Of a stretch of 64,000 nt of DNA, positions 16,375-23,446 are shown in pieces. A program made the translations under genes and the position numbers. The notes beneath the pieces were generated by a model. The model saw only the letters and a program-made list of their open reading frames with translations. It was not told where the DNA came from and did no database searches. This DNA comes from Pseudofrankia saprophytica (GTDB lineage Bacteria > Actinomycetota > Actinomycetes > Frankiales > Frankiaceae), in contig NZ_KI912266.1 of NCBI RefSeq assembly GCF_000235425.2, positions 8,015,992 to 8,079,991 on the forward strand, in the 5' to 3' direction. Each line of letters opens with the position of its first letter. Position 1 is the stretch's first letter.

Positions 16375-17034
16375 TCAAGGCTCCTGGGCGGACGGGAGCC
16401 TTGCACGCAGGGCGCAAGCCCCTTCACCGGACAGCCGTGGCATGGCGGCGGGGCGGCCGGTGAGCAGCAGCAGGATCGCGTCCATCGGGCCGTCGACGGG
16501 CGCGCCCTCGCCAACGGCCCAGTCCACGTCGGACGCGGTGAGCCGCAGCCCCCTTAGTCGTTTCCTGGGGAAGAACGGGTAGCCGAAGAACGGGAGGACG
16601 ACGGACCAGACCCGGTCAGCGGCGACGGCCGCGGCGTCGGCGGGGGTCTCGAGGGGTCGGTCGAGGGGAATAGCAACGTCCAGGCCGTGCACCAGGATGT
16701 CGATGAGGGTTTCCCGACAGGTGACGCCCGCGTTGTGCTTCCGCGAGCCGACCATTCCGCGGATCTCGGTGATCATCTGCTCGGTCGGCGTCGCCGCGCG
16801 CAGGCATGCCGAACGGTGGATGATTCGCTTCATCCCGCCCGGCGACCGGGCCGCCATGCGAAGCGCCCCGCCCAGTCCTGTCTGTTGCATGGTCAGGTGG
16901 GCCGCGACATCCCGCACGGTCCAGCCGTCGCACAGCGAGGGCGTGCGCCATTCGTCGTCGGTCAGTTTTTCCAGCAGGTCGGCGACTCGTATCCGCTGGG
17001 TGTCGATGGCCTGCCAGACCTCGTCGGTGTTCAT
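16375..17034 (-). CDS. DinB-fold mycothiol-dependent enzyme (maleylpyruvate isomerase N-terminal family)
   Basis: 219 aa from ATG at 17034, preceded by GAGGGA. The N-terminal domain matches MDMPI_N: LTDDEWRTPSLCDGWTVRDVAAHL (SLCxGWxVxDxxAHL) and later TLIDILVHGLDVAIPLDRP (VHGxDIAxPLxR). The His residues in those motifs form the metal site of this family. The C-terminal half (GLRLTASDVDWAVGEG and LLLLTGRPAAMPRLSGEG) matches the extension found in actinobacterial homologues. It probably acts on a small metabolite with mycothiol as thiol partner; the reaction is unknown. It lies downstream of a TetR gene on the same strand. Confidence 0.87.
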   Translation of the reverse strand: MNTDEVWQAIDTQRIRVADLLEKLTDDEWRTPSLCDGWTVRDVAAHLTMQQTGLGGALRMAARSPGGMKRIIHRSACLRAATPTEQMITEIRGMVGSRKHNAGVTCRETLIDILVHGLDVAIPLDRPLETPADAAAVAADRVWSVVLPFFGYPFFPRKRLRGLRLTASDVDWAVGEGAPVDGPMDAILLLLTGRPAAMPRLSGEGACALRARLPSAQEP

Positions 17035-17164
17035 GGGTGTTCCCTCTATGCCTGGTGGAGTGTCCGTGCCGCGACCATCCGGGCCGCACGGCGAGACGGG
17101 CGCGCGGGTCGTGCTCGCCGCCGTGATCGGCCCAACGCGTCGGGGCGCATGACGCCTGGGTACT

Positions 17165-17755
17165 TCAGGAGTCGCTGTCTCGCGAACCCCGCTCGCGCTG
17201 GGTCTGGATCAGTGACGCCAGCAGGGCGTCGAGGTGCGCCATCGGGTCGAAATCCGGGTCCGGGATCGCCAACTGGTGCAGAACGAGTCCGGTCAGGTAG
17301 TTGCCGACGACGTGGACGTGATGGTCGGGGTCCGTCGAGCCCACCAGGCGCAGCCAGGTGGTGAACCAGGTGTTCACCCGGGTGCCGGTGGCCGCGAGCT
17401 GCGCCCGTAGCTCGGGCCGGCGGGAGGCCTCGACGAGGATCGCGTACCGGGACAGGGTCAGTGCCCGGTTGCGGCCCGCGCTGTCGCGGGCGAACACGGC
17501 CAGGGCCCTGGCCAGGTCCGTAGTCGTTCGAGGTGCCAGGTGCGCGGCCAGCTCCTCCCAGTTCGCCCGCTCCCGCGCCGCGAACCGCTCCACGATTGCG
17601 TCGAACAGCGCCTCCCTGGTGCGGAAGTAGTTGGACGTCGACCCCGCGGTCAGCCCCGCCGCCGCGTCCACAGCCCGGTGTGTCAACGCGCGAACTCCCT
17701 GCTCCCCGAGCAGGTCGATCGCCGCGTCGAGAAGGTCATCCCGTCGGCCAGCCAC
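17165..17755 (-). CDS. TetR-family regulator
   Basis: 196 aa from GTG at 17755. The helix-turn-helix covers residues 5-50: DLLDAAIDLLGEQGVRALTH, then AVDAAAGLTAGSTSNYFRTREAL. The C-terminal domain contains RALTLSRYAILVEASRRPELR, the form seen in the AcrR subgroup with TetR_C_31-type ligand domains. It is divergent from the small membrane protein at 17933, and two palindromes lie just upstream of its start. It may also govern the mycothiol-enzyme gene that follows it on the minus strand. Confidence 0.9.
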   Translation of the reverse strand: MAGRRDDLLDAAIDLLGEQGVRALTHRAVDAAAGLTAGSTSNYFRTREALFDAIVERFAARERANWEELAAHLAPRTTTDLARALAVFARDSAGRNRALTLSRYAILVEASRRPELRAQLAATGTRVNTWFTTWLRLVGSTDPDHHVHVVGNYLTGLVLHQLAIPDPDFDPMAHLDALLASLIQTQRERGSRDSDS

Positions 17756-17762
17756 GAAAAGA

Positions 17763-17798
17763 AACTACACCCATAGTTGTTTTCACTTCAAGTGTAGT
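17763..17798. promoter_or_regulatory. TetR operator candidates
   Basis: Three overlapping symmetries occur in an AT-rich patch right before the tetR start: AACTACACCCATAGTT (17763-17778, 5-bp arms), CACTTCAAGTG (17784-17794, 5-bp arms) and the long pair ACTACAC (17764-17770) with GTGTAGT (17792-17798). The position suggests autoregulation and control of the divergent gene. Confidence 0.6.
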
Positions 17799-17932
17799 AC
17801 CGTGCATCCGCGACGGCGTGATCGCCGCTGCCGCTCCATGAGTTCCGGCCACCGCGGCACGCCGCCCGCCGGCGCCGCGCCGGCCGGCCAGCCGGACCGG
17901 CCGACATCCCACCCGTAGCGAAGGAGACCGTC

Positions 17933-18193
17933 ATGGCCCAGATCGCGATGCTGCTGCTCACCGTTCCGCTCGGCATCTACCTCGCCAACCGCCGAACCGC
18001 CTACCTCGCCACCATCATCCTTTTCGCGGTCGTCCTCGCGGCGCAGACCATCGTCGTTCACGCGGACACCCCCAGCGACATCAACTGGACCTACTGGCTC
18101 CTCAACGCCGCCACCCTCGCCGTCGGCCTCGGGCTCACCACCGCGGGCCTCGCGCTCGGCCGCCGGCGGCGGACCCGCCGAACCGCCAACTGA
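17933..18193 (+). CDS. Small integral membrane protein of unknown function
   Basis: 86 aa, ATG at 17933 preceded by GAAGGAGA at good spacing. Three hydrophobic segments can be seen: IAMLLLTVPLGIYLA, TAYLATIILFAVVLAAQTIVV and WLLNAATLAVGLGLTTAGLAL, followed by an Arg-rich cytoplasmic end RRRRTRR. No cofactor or transport motif is visible. It is the divergent partner of a TetR gene with palindromic sites between them, which suggests inducible expression. I do not recognise a named family. Confidence 0.75.
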   Translation: MAQIAMLLLTVPLGIYLANRRTAYLATIILFAVVLAAQTIVVHADTPSDINWTYWLLNAATLAVGLGLTTAGLALGRRRRTRRTAN

Positions 18194-18420
18194 ACAGGAC
18201 CGAGCCAGCACGGCCACGGGTGGTGTGTGGCCTCGCTTGAGGGGGAGGCCACACACCGCCCGTGGCGCATGCTGACTGGCGTCGGAGCCGTCGCGACGAG
18301 GCCGCCGCGGATATTCCTCCCGCCTTTCCGCCCTTTCTCTGCCGCGTGCGTGCGCGCCCCGCCACTCCTGCTCGGCATAAATCGTTCGATATCGGTCAGG
18401 ACGTGTGGGATGGTCGCGAC

Positions 18421-19251
18421 ATGTCGACGGCGGTGACGCACACGGAGTATGGAAACCGGGATCTGGCGTTGGCCGGGGAGATCCTGCGGACCGTCGTGGG
18501 CTCCGGGTTGCACGGAATCGCGATCGCGGGAACCGACGACCACGACGAGATGGGTATCTTCGTCGAGCCGGCCCATCATGTCCTCGGCATGGCCGGACGG
18601 TTCGAGCACTACGTGTACCGGACCCAGCCGGAAGGAGCACGCTCCGGCCCCGGCGATATCGACCTGGTCATTTACTCCCTGCGCAAGTACCTGCGGCTGG
18701 CGACCCAGGGCAACCCCACCGCCCTGCTGCCGCTCTACGCGCCGACGGACGCGATCATGGTCATGACGCCGCTCGGCGAGGAACTGCGCGCGCTCGCGCC
18801 GGCCGTCCTCTCCCAGCGGGCGGTACGCCGTTTCCTCGGCTACCTCGCCGGCCAACGGGCCCGCATCGGCGGCCAGGCCACGCCTGCCGGCAGGGGCTTG
18901 GCCGCGCGGCACGGTGGCTGGGCACGCCCGGAACTGGTGGCCAGGTACGGCTACGACGTCAAGTTCGCGTCGCACGCGCTACGGCTCGCGTTCCAGGGCC
19001 GCGAGGTCGCCACCCACGGCCGCCTCACGCTTCCCATGCCCGACGACGAACGCGAACGCGTCCTGCGGGTCAAGCGCGGCGACGTCCGCGACGTCACCCA
19101 GGTCCTCGACGAGATCGCCACCGTCGAGGCCGAGATCACCACCCTGCTCGAGACCGGCCGCACCCCGCTCGCCCCTGACCCCGACCTGGCCACGATCAGC
19201 GAGTGGTCCACCGACGCCCATCGCCGCCACTGGGCCTGGACCTCCGCCTGA
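18421..19251 (+). CDS. RlaP-like nucleotidyltransferase (DNA polymerase beta superfamily)
   Basis: 276 aa from ATG at 18421; longer in-frame starts lack support. Residues 27-45 GSGLHGIAIAGTDDHDEMG correspond to the GSxxxG...DSDxDxxG nucleotidyltransferase core, with acidic residues D39/D40 and D42 as likely metal ligands. The rest (SLRKYLRLATQGNPTALLPLYAP, GYDVKFASHALRLAFQG, LLETGRTPLAPD) matches predicted nucleotidyltransferases of the YcgL/COG3541 type, Pfam RlaP, also common in actinophages. RlaP was named from its link to RNA-repair ligase/Pnkp operons, but no ligase or Pnkp is present here, so this copy is an orphan. Substrate unknown. Confidence 0.72.
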   Translation: MSTAVTHTEYGNRDLALAGEILRTVVGSGLHGIAIAGTDDHDEMGIFVEPAHHVLGMAGRFEHYVYRTQPEGARSGPGDIDLVIYSLRKYLRLATQGNPTALLPLYAPTDAIMVMTPLGEELRALAPAVLSQRAVRRFLGYLAGQRARIGGQATPAGRGLAARHGGWARPELVARYGYDVKFASHALRLAFQGREVATHGRLTLPMPDDERERVLRVKRGDVRDVTQVLDEIATVEAEITTLLETGRTPLAPDPDLATISEWSTDAHRRHWAWTSA

Positions 19252-19379
19252 CCCCGACCCGACGGACCAACAGACAGACCGACTGTCCAGACCCAGGATG
19301 CGGTCGCCGCGCGTCGGAGCCTGGCAAGCTCCGGCGCGCGGCACCGACACACCTGACCAAACCGCGCGAGGATGGCGGC

Positions 19380-20096
19380 ATGCCACGGCTGAACGACCTG
19401 GGGCAACTGGTGGGAGATCCGGTCAGCTGGTCGACCGCCCGAGCGCCGCGGCCGCGGGTGTTCACGGGGCGCTCGGTGCGGCTGAGCCCGTTGTCGGCCT
19501 CGGAGCACGCGCGGCAGGTGGTCGAGCGGCTGAGCCCGCATCCACAGCTGTGGACCTATCAGGGCGACGACGCGCCAGCCGATGCCGAGGAGGCGGCGCG
19601 GGGGATCACCGCCTTCGCCGAACGGGCGGACATGTGCGCGTTCGCGATCATCGACCTGGCCAGCGGAATGTTCCAGGGCCGGGTGGCTCTGCTGCGCGGT
19701 CAGCCGGCCGTCGGGTCGATCGAGGTCGGCGGGATCATCTACGCGCCGGCCCTTCAGCGGACCCGCTCCGCGACCGAGGTGCAGTACCTGCTCATGCGGC
19801 ACGTCTTCGAGGACCTCGGCTACCGCCGCTACGAGTGGAAGTGCGACAGCCTCAACCAGCCCTCCCGGGTGGCCGCGGCCCGGCTGGGGTTCGTCGAGGA
19901 AGGCACCTGGCGCAACGCCCTGGTCGTCAAGGGACGCAACCGGGACACGACCTGGTTCTCGATGACCGACGGCGAGTGGCCCTTCGCCCGCAAGGCCCTC
20001 GAAGCCTGGCTCGCGGACGACAACTTCGACGCCGCCGGACGCCAACGACGCTCCCTCGCCGACCTCCGGGCCCGCCTCGGCGACGTCGCGACGTGA
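19380..20096 (+). CDS. GNAT-family N-acetyltransferase (RimJ/RimL type)
   Basis: 238 aa from ATG at 19380. After an N-terminal segment PRVFTGRSVRLSPLSASEHA, the GNAT core appears: CAFAIIDLASGMFQGRVALLR, GSIEVGGIIYAPALQRTRSATEVQYLLMRHVFEDLGYRRYEWK (acetyl-CoA-binding motif A region), then CDSLNQPSRVAAARLGFVEEGTWRN, the motif B form found in RimJ/RimL-like enzymes. It would transfer an acetyl group to a protein N-terminus or small amine. It follows the nucleotidyltransferase by 128 bases and is convergent with the ArsR-type regulator downstream. Acceptor unknown. Confidence 0.88.
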   Translation: MPRLNDLGQLVGDPVSWSTARAPRPRVFTGRSVRLSPLSASEHARQVVERLSPHPQLWTYQGDDAPADAEEAARGITAFAERADMCAFAIIDLASGMFQGRVALLRGQPAVGSIEVGGIIYAPALQRTRSATEVQYLLMRHVFEDLGYRRYEWKCDSLNQPSRVAAARLGFVEEGTWRNALVVKGRNRDTTWFSMTDGEWPFARKALEAWLADDNFDAAGRQRRSLADLRARLGDVAT

Positions 20097-20185
20097 AGGC
20101 ACGCGGACGATGTGCGATCCCATCGCCGGGGTAAAAGAGACCGAGAATGTTCGGGGAACGCCCGCGCGGGTCGCCCTTGCCCGCG

Positions 20186-21316
20186 TCAGTACTGCAGGGC
20201 CGTGGCCAGGTCGCCGCCGATCCGTTCGACCACCGCGAGGTCGAGTCGGTAGTGCACATAGCGGCCGCTGCGTTCCACCTGCGCCAGCCCCAGGTCGCGC
20301 AGGACGCGCAGATGCCGGGAGACCTGCGGGCGGGTCATCCCCAGCCGGTCCGCCAGGTCGGCGTTGGTCATCGCCTGGCGGGCGATCAGCCGGCACAGCC
20401 GTACCCGGCTCGGGTCGGTGAGCGCGAGCAGGCGGGCGCGCGCCAGGGTGACGCCCACCGCCGGGGCGTCGACCGGGAAGTGCACGACGGGCGGCAGCCC
20501 AGGCTCGTTCTTCACCAGCAGGTGCGGCGCGCCGTACCGGGTCGGGATGAGCAGGACCGGCGTGCGCGCCGGGCTGATCACCGCCTGGTGCACCTTGTCG
20601 AAGACGACCCGCGTGGGGCCGTCGGCGCCCGGCGCCGAGGGACGCGTCAGGCGGGCGCTGGACGGGCTGAGCGAGACCAGCGCCACCGCCGGGCCCCTGT
20701 CGGCGAGCAGGCGGCGTACCCGGTGCGCGGCGCGGGTGAGGGTGGGCGCGGTCTCGGCCCACAGGTCGCCGAAGAAGACGCGGCGAGACAGGTCGAGAAA
20801 GCCGAGGACGTCGGCGCGCAGCAGCTCGGGGGCACGCAGCAGGTCCTCGGCGAGCGCCAGGTGGGGCTCCGGCAGCGCGGCGGCGGTCTGGCGCAGGACG
20901 GCGGCCTGACCGGTGTCGCGCAGCACGCGGCCGAAGTCGAAGCCGCCGTATCCGCTGGCGCAGGTGTAGGCGGTCAGCTCGGCGAACCGGTCCAGCGACA
21001 GCCCGGCGAGCGGCATGCCCAGGCCTGGCCCGCCGGTGCCTGGCCCGCCGGAGACCGGGCCGCCGGAGACCGGGCCGCCGAGCCCTGGGTAGAACGCCCG
21101 CCATCGCAGGGCCGTCCACAGCGGCGCGAACCGACGCAGCCCTGCCCGGAACTCGGGTGGGGCGGTACCGACGACAGCCGTGGCCCAGCCCGCGTGTTTG
21201 GCATGGTGTGCGTGCTCGGTGAGCACATGCAGGCTGGCGGCCAGCTCCGCCAGCGGCGACACGGCGACGGAGAACCGATCGGGACCGGCCCCGTCCAGGA
21301 CGATCACGACCGACAT
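20186..21316 (-). CDS. ArsR-type winged-helix regulator with N-terminal DUF5937 domain
   Basis: 376 aa from ATG at 21316. Residues 1-280 are a DUF5937-like domain: MSVVIVLDG, SPLAELAASLHVLTEHAHH, then a segment with STP-like GGPVSGGPVSGGPGTGGPG repeats. The C-terminal 80 residues are an HTH_5/ArsR domain: LTDPSRVRLCRLIARQAMTNADLADRLGMTRPQVSRHLRVLRDLG followed by the wing VERSGRYVHYRLD. No cysteine metal site is visible, so metal sensing is unlikely and DUF5937 may bind a small ligand or partner. It sits 28 bases downstream of the amidohydrolase gene on the same strand, so the two could form one transcript. Confidence 0.85.
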   Translation of the reverse strand: MSVVIVLDGAGPDRFSVAVSPLAELAASLHVLTEHAHHAKHAGWATAVVGTAPPEFRAGLRRFAPLWTALRWRAFYPGLGGPVSGGPVSGGPGTGGPGLGMPLAGLSLDRFAELTAYTCASGYGGFDFGRVLRDTGQAAVLRQTAAALPEPHLALAEDLLRAPELLRADVLGFLDLSRRVFFGDLWAETAPTLTRAAHRVRRLLADRGPAVALVSLSPSSARLTRPSAPGADGPTRVVFDKVHQAVISPARTPVLLIPTRYGAPHLLVKNEPGLPPVVHFPVDAPAVGVTLARARLLALTDPSRVRLCRLIARQAMTNADLADRLGMTRPQVSRHLRVLRDLGLAQVERSGRYVHYRLDLAVVERIGGDLATALQY

Positions 21317-21344
21317 GACCGGGCCCGGGCCGGTTGGCCGCCGT

Positions 21345-22562
21345 TCAGCTCGCCACCCCACCAGTGGCGAACTCGGCGCGCGCGCCGGCGAGCAGCTCGG
21401 GGTCGGTGAGCAGGTCCGTGACCACTCTCGCCAGCCCGGTCGCGGCGACCTGGGTGCGGTCGTGGGCGAAGGAGGTCCGCGCCGCCGCCCGCATCGCCTC
21501 GGAATGGCCCGGCGTCCCGGGCTCGGCGATCTGGATGTAGGGGTGGATGACCGGCAGCAGCTGGCCGAGGTTGCCGATGTCGGAGGAGCCGGCCGGGCTG
21601 TCCGGTTCGCCGGCGGCGATGGGCACGCCGAGCGCCCGCACCGCCTCGCCGAAGCGCTCGGCGAGCACCAGGTTGTCGCGGCGCTCCGCGTACAGCGGGC
21701 CGGTCTCGGCGACCTGCGCCCGTGTCCCGGTGGCGAGCGCCGCGCCCTCGGCCGCCGTGCGGACCCGCGCGACCAGGTCGAGTGCCGAGGCCGCCGTCCG
21801 GTCCCGTACGTAAAGATCGACGGCGGCGCGCGCCGGGACCACGTTCGGTGCCTGCCCGCCGTCGGCGACGATGCCGTGGATCCGGGCGGTCGGCGCCGTG
21901 AACTGACGCATCGCGTCGATCGCGGTGAGGAACACCTGGACTCCGGCGAGCGCGCTGCGGCCCAGCCACGGGGATACCGCGGCGTGCGCGCTTTCCCCGG
22001 TGAAGACGACGCGCAGGTGCGCCGCCGCGAGCCCCGGCCGGGTGGTCAGCGACCGGTCACCCGGATGGAACATCACCGCCGCGTCCACCTCGTCGAACAC
22101 GCCGGCCTCGGCCAGTCGGACCTTGCCCGCGCCGCCCATCTCCTCGCCGGGGGTGCCGATGACGGCGATCGTGCCCGGGTGGTCGGGCAGCACGCGCACG
22201 GCGGCGATCGCCGCGGCCACTCCCCCGGCGGCGATGAGATTGTGGCCGCAGCCGTGCCCGACCTCGGGCAGGGCGTCGTACTCGGCGAGCACGGCGATCC
22301 GCGGGCCAGGGCGGCCTCCCTGGTGCACGGCCACGAACGCCGTCTCCAGGCCGCCCGCCGGCGCCAGCACCGTGAAGCCCGCCTCCGCGAGCCAGGCGGT
22401 CAGCGTCCGCTGAGCATGGAGCTCGGCGAACTTCAGCTCAGGGTGGGCATGGATCGAGAGGCTCACCTCGTCCATCCGGGGCCGCAGCGCCGCGAGCGCC
22501 GCGGTCAGGCTGTCGAGCGATGGCCTGGTGTCCTTGGCGGGCGTGGCTGGGACGAGGGACAT
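21345..22562 (-). CDS. M20-family amidohydrolase (AbgB / IAA-amino-acid hydrolase type)
   Basis: 405 aa from ATG at 22562 with GGGAG just before it. Metallopeptidase M20 signatures: SIHAHPELKFAELHAQ (HxxPE), AVLAEYDALPEVGHGCGHNLIAAGG (first metal His cluster HGCGHN), GTPGEEMGGAGKVRLAEAG (catalytic EE), MFHPG, and FTGESAHAAVSPWLGRSAL in the dimerisation domain. The final GHSEAM supplies the last metal His. Members remove an acyl or aminobenzoyl group from amino-acid conjugates. There is no signal peptide, so it is cytoplasmic. The ArsR/DUF5937 gene follows at once. An unusual 7-bp tandem repeat lies directly upstream of its start. Confidence 0.92.
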   Translation of the reverse strand: MSLVPATPAKDTRPSLDSLTAALAALRPRMDEVSLSIHAHPELKFAELHAQRTLTAWLAEAGFTVLAPAGGLETAFVAVHQGGRPGPRIAVLAEYDALPEVGHGCGHNLIAAGGVAAAIAAVRVLPDHPGTIAVIGTPGEEMGGAGKVRLAEAGVFDEVDAAVMFHPGDRSLTTRPGLAAAHLRVVFTGESAHAAVSPWLGRSALAGVQVFLTAIDAMRQFTAPTARIHGIVADGGQAPNVVPARAAVDLYVRDRTAASALDLVARVRTAAEGAALATGTRAQVAETGPLYAERRDNLVLAERFGEAVRALGVPIAAGEPDSPAGSSDIGNLGQLLPVIHPYIQIAEPGTPGHSEAMRAAARTSFAHDRTQVAATGLARVVTDLLTDPELLAGARAEFATGGVAS

Positions 22563-22575
22563 GGGACTCCCGTCG

Positions 22576-22631
22576 CACGGAACACGAGACACGAGACACG
22601 AGACACGGAACACGGAACACGGAACACGGAA
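22576..22631. repeat. 7-bp tandem repeat, eight units, upstream of the amidohydrolase
   Basis: Eight consecutive heptamers on the plus strand: CACGGAA, CACGAGA three times, CACGGAA four times. The array ends 13 bases before the amidohydrolase start, so it lies in its leader or promoter. A 7-bp unit changed in number would alter spacing by less than one helix turn per unit. Confidence 0.9.
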
Positions 22632-22722
22632 CGACGCGCGCCACGCGGGCCGACGCGTCGTCACGTGCGGTGAATTCGGCCCGTGACGTCGATACTGCGG
22701 CCTTGACCACGCGGACGACCTT

Positions 22723-22746
22723 CGGTTACCGCAGTCGCGGTAACCG
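22723..22746. promoter_or_regulatory. Perfect 10-bp inverted repeat
   Basis: CGGTTACCGC-AGTC-GCGGTAACCG. Its middle position between two divergent genes fits a dimeric repressor or activator site better than a terminator. Confidence 0.45.
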
Positions 22747-22991
22747 CCCATCTGGCCGTGACCACGCTCGTCGTCGTAACGCCGACGGCCTTCTGTCGTC
22801 TGGACGGCGTCGTGACCGGCCGTCAGTACGGTCGGCCGGCTGCCCGCACGCACGGGGTGTCGACGGAAACCGCTAGCATCGCGGCGCATTCCCCAGTAAT
22901 TCGACGGGCCTGGCCGTGAGGCGGTCCGGTGGGCAACGTGCTCGCCGGTCAGAACGTCGGTACTGGGAGACCTTACGAGCGGCGGGGACAG

Positions 22992-23291
22992 ATGACGAAC
23001 GACATCGGAATGGCGACGACCGAGCAGCGGCAGGTCCGCCACCTGGCCGGGCGACCGCTTCGGATGGGGCCGGCATTCGCGCGTCTCGCGCGCCGGGCCG
23101 GCCAGGTGGTGCTGGCGGCGGGGGCGCTGGTGCTTCTGTCGGCGGGTGCCGCCTCGGCGGCGGCGCCCGTGGTCGAGGCCAAGAAGGAACGCGACGCGGG
23201 CGACGTCACCATCGGCGCCGTCATCATCGTGGTCCTGCTGGTCCTGCTGTTCCTGATCTACCGCGTGATCCGCAAGCGCCTCCGCGGCTGA
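22992..23291 (+). CDS. Small secreted or membrane-anchored protein
   Basis: 99 aa from ATG at 22992; GGGGACAG precedes it. A hydrophobic segment QVVLAAGALVLLSAGAASAA looks like a signal peptide with possible cleavage after ASA, followed by about 20 polar residues (VEAKKERDAGDVT) and a C-terminal membrane helix IGAVIIVVLLVLLFLIYRVI ending in RKRLRG. This would give a very short extracytoplasmic segment held in the membrane. No family is recognised. It is followed by the convergent gene for a receptor kinase. Confidence 0.65.
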   Translation: MTNDIGMATTEQRQVRHLAGRPLRMGPAFARLARRAGQVVLAAGALVLLSAGAASAAAPVVEAKKERDAGDVTIGAVIIVVLLVLLFLIYRVIRKRLRG

Positions 23292-23446
23292 CCGAACCAC
23301 CGACACCGGCGACACCGGCGATTCTCAGCACCCTGGCTCTCGCCTTCGCCCGTTCTTCGGGCGGCCCGTCAACGTCAGCGGCCGGCCAGTGCGCGTCCAA
23401 CGCGCACCGGCCGGCCGCCGCTATGAGACGAGTGCCGGGATACCCG

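Larger units (their letters stand above)
22563..22991. other. Divergent intergenic region (amidohydrolase / small membrane protein)
   Basis: 429 bases. It holds the heptamer array at 22576-22631 and a perfect inverted repeat CGGTTACCGC / GCGGTAACCG (22723-22732 and 22737-22746, 4-base loop), which could be a regulator site. TAGCAT near 22874 may be the -10 box of the gene at 22992. No coding frame is credible. Confidence 0.5.

Noticed and set aside
22576..22631. Short tandem array considered as a CRISPR
   Set aside because: Units are 7 bp and contiguous without spacers, and there are no cas genes.
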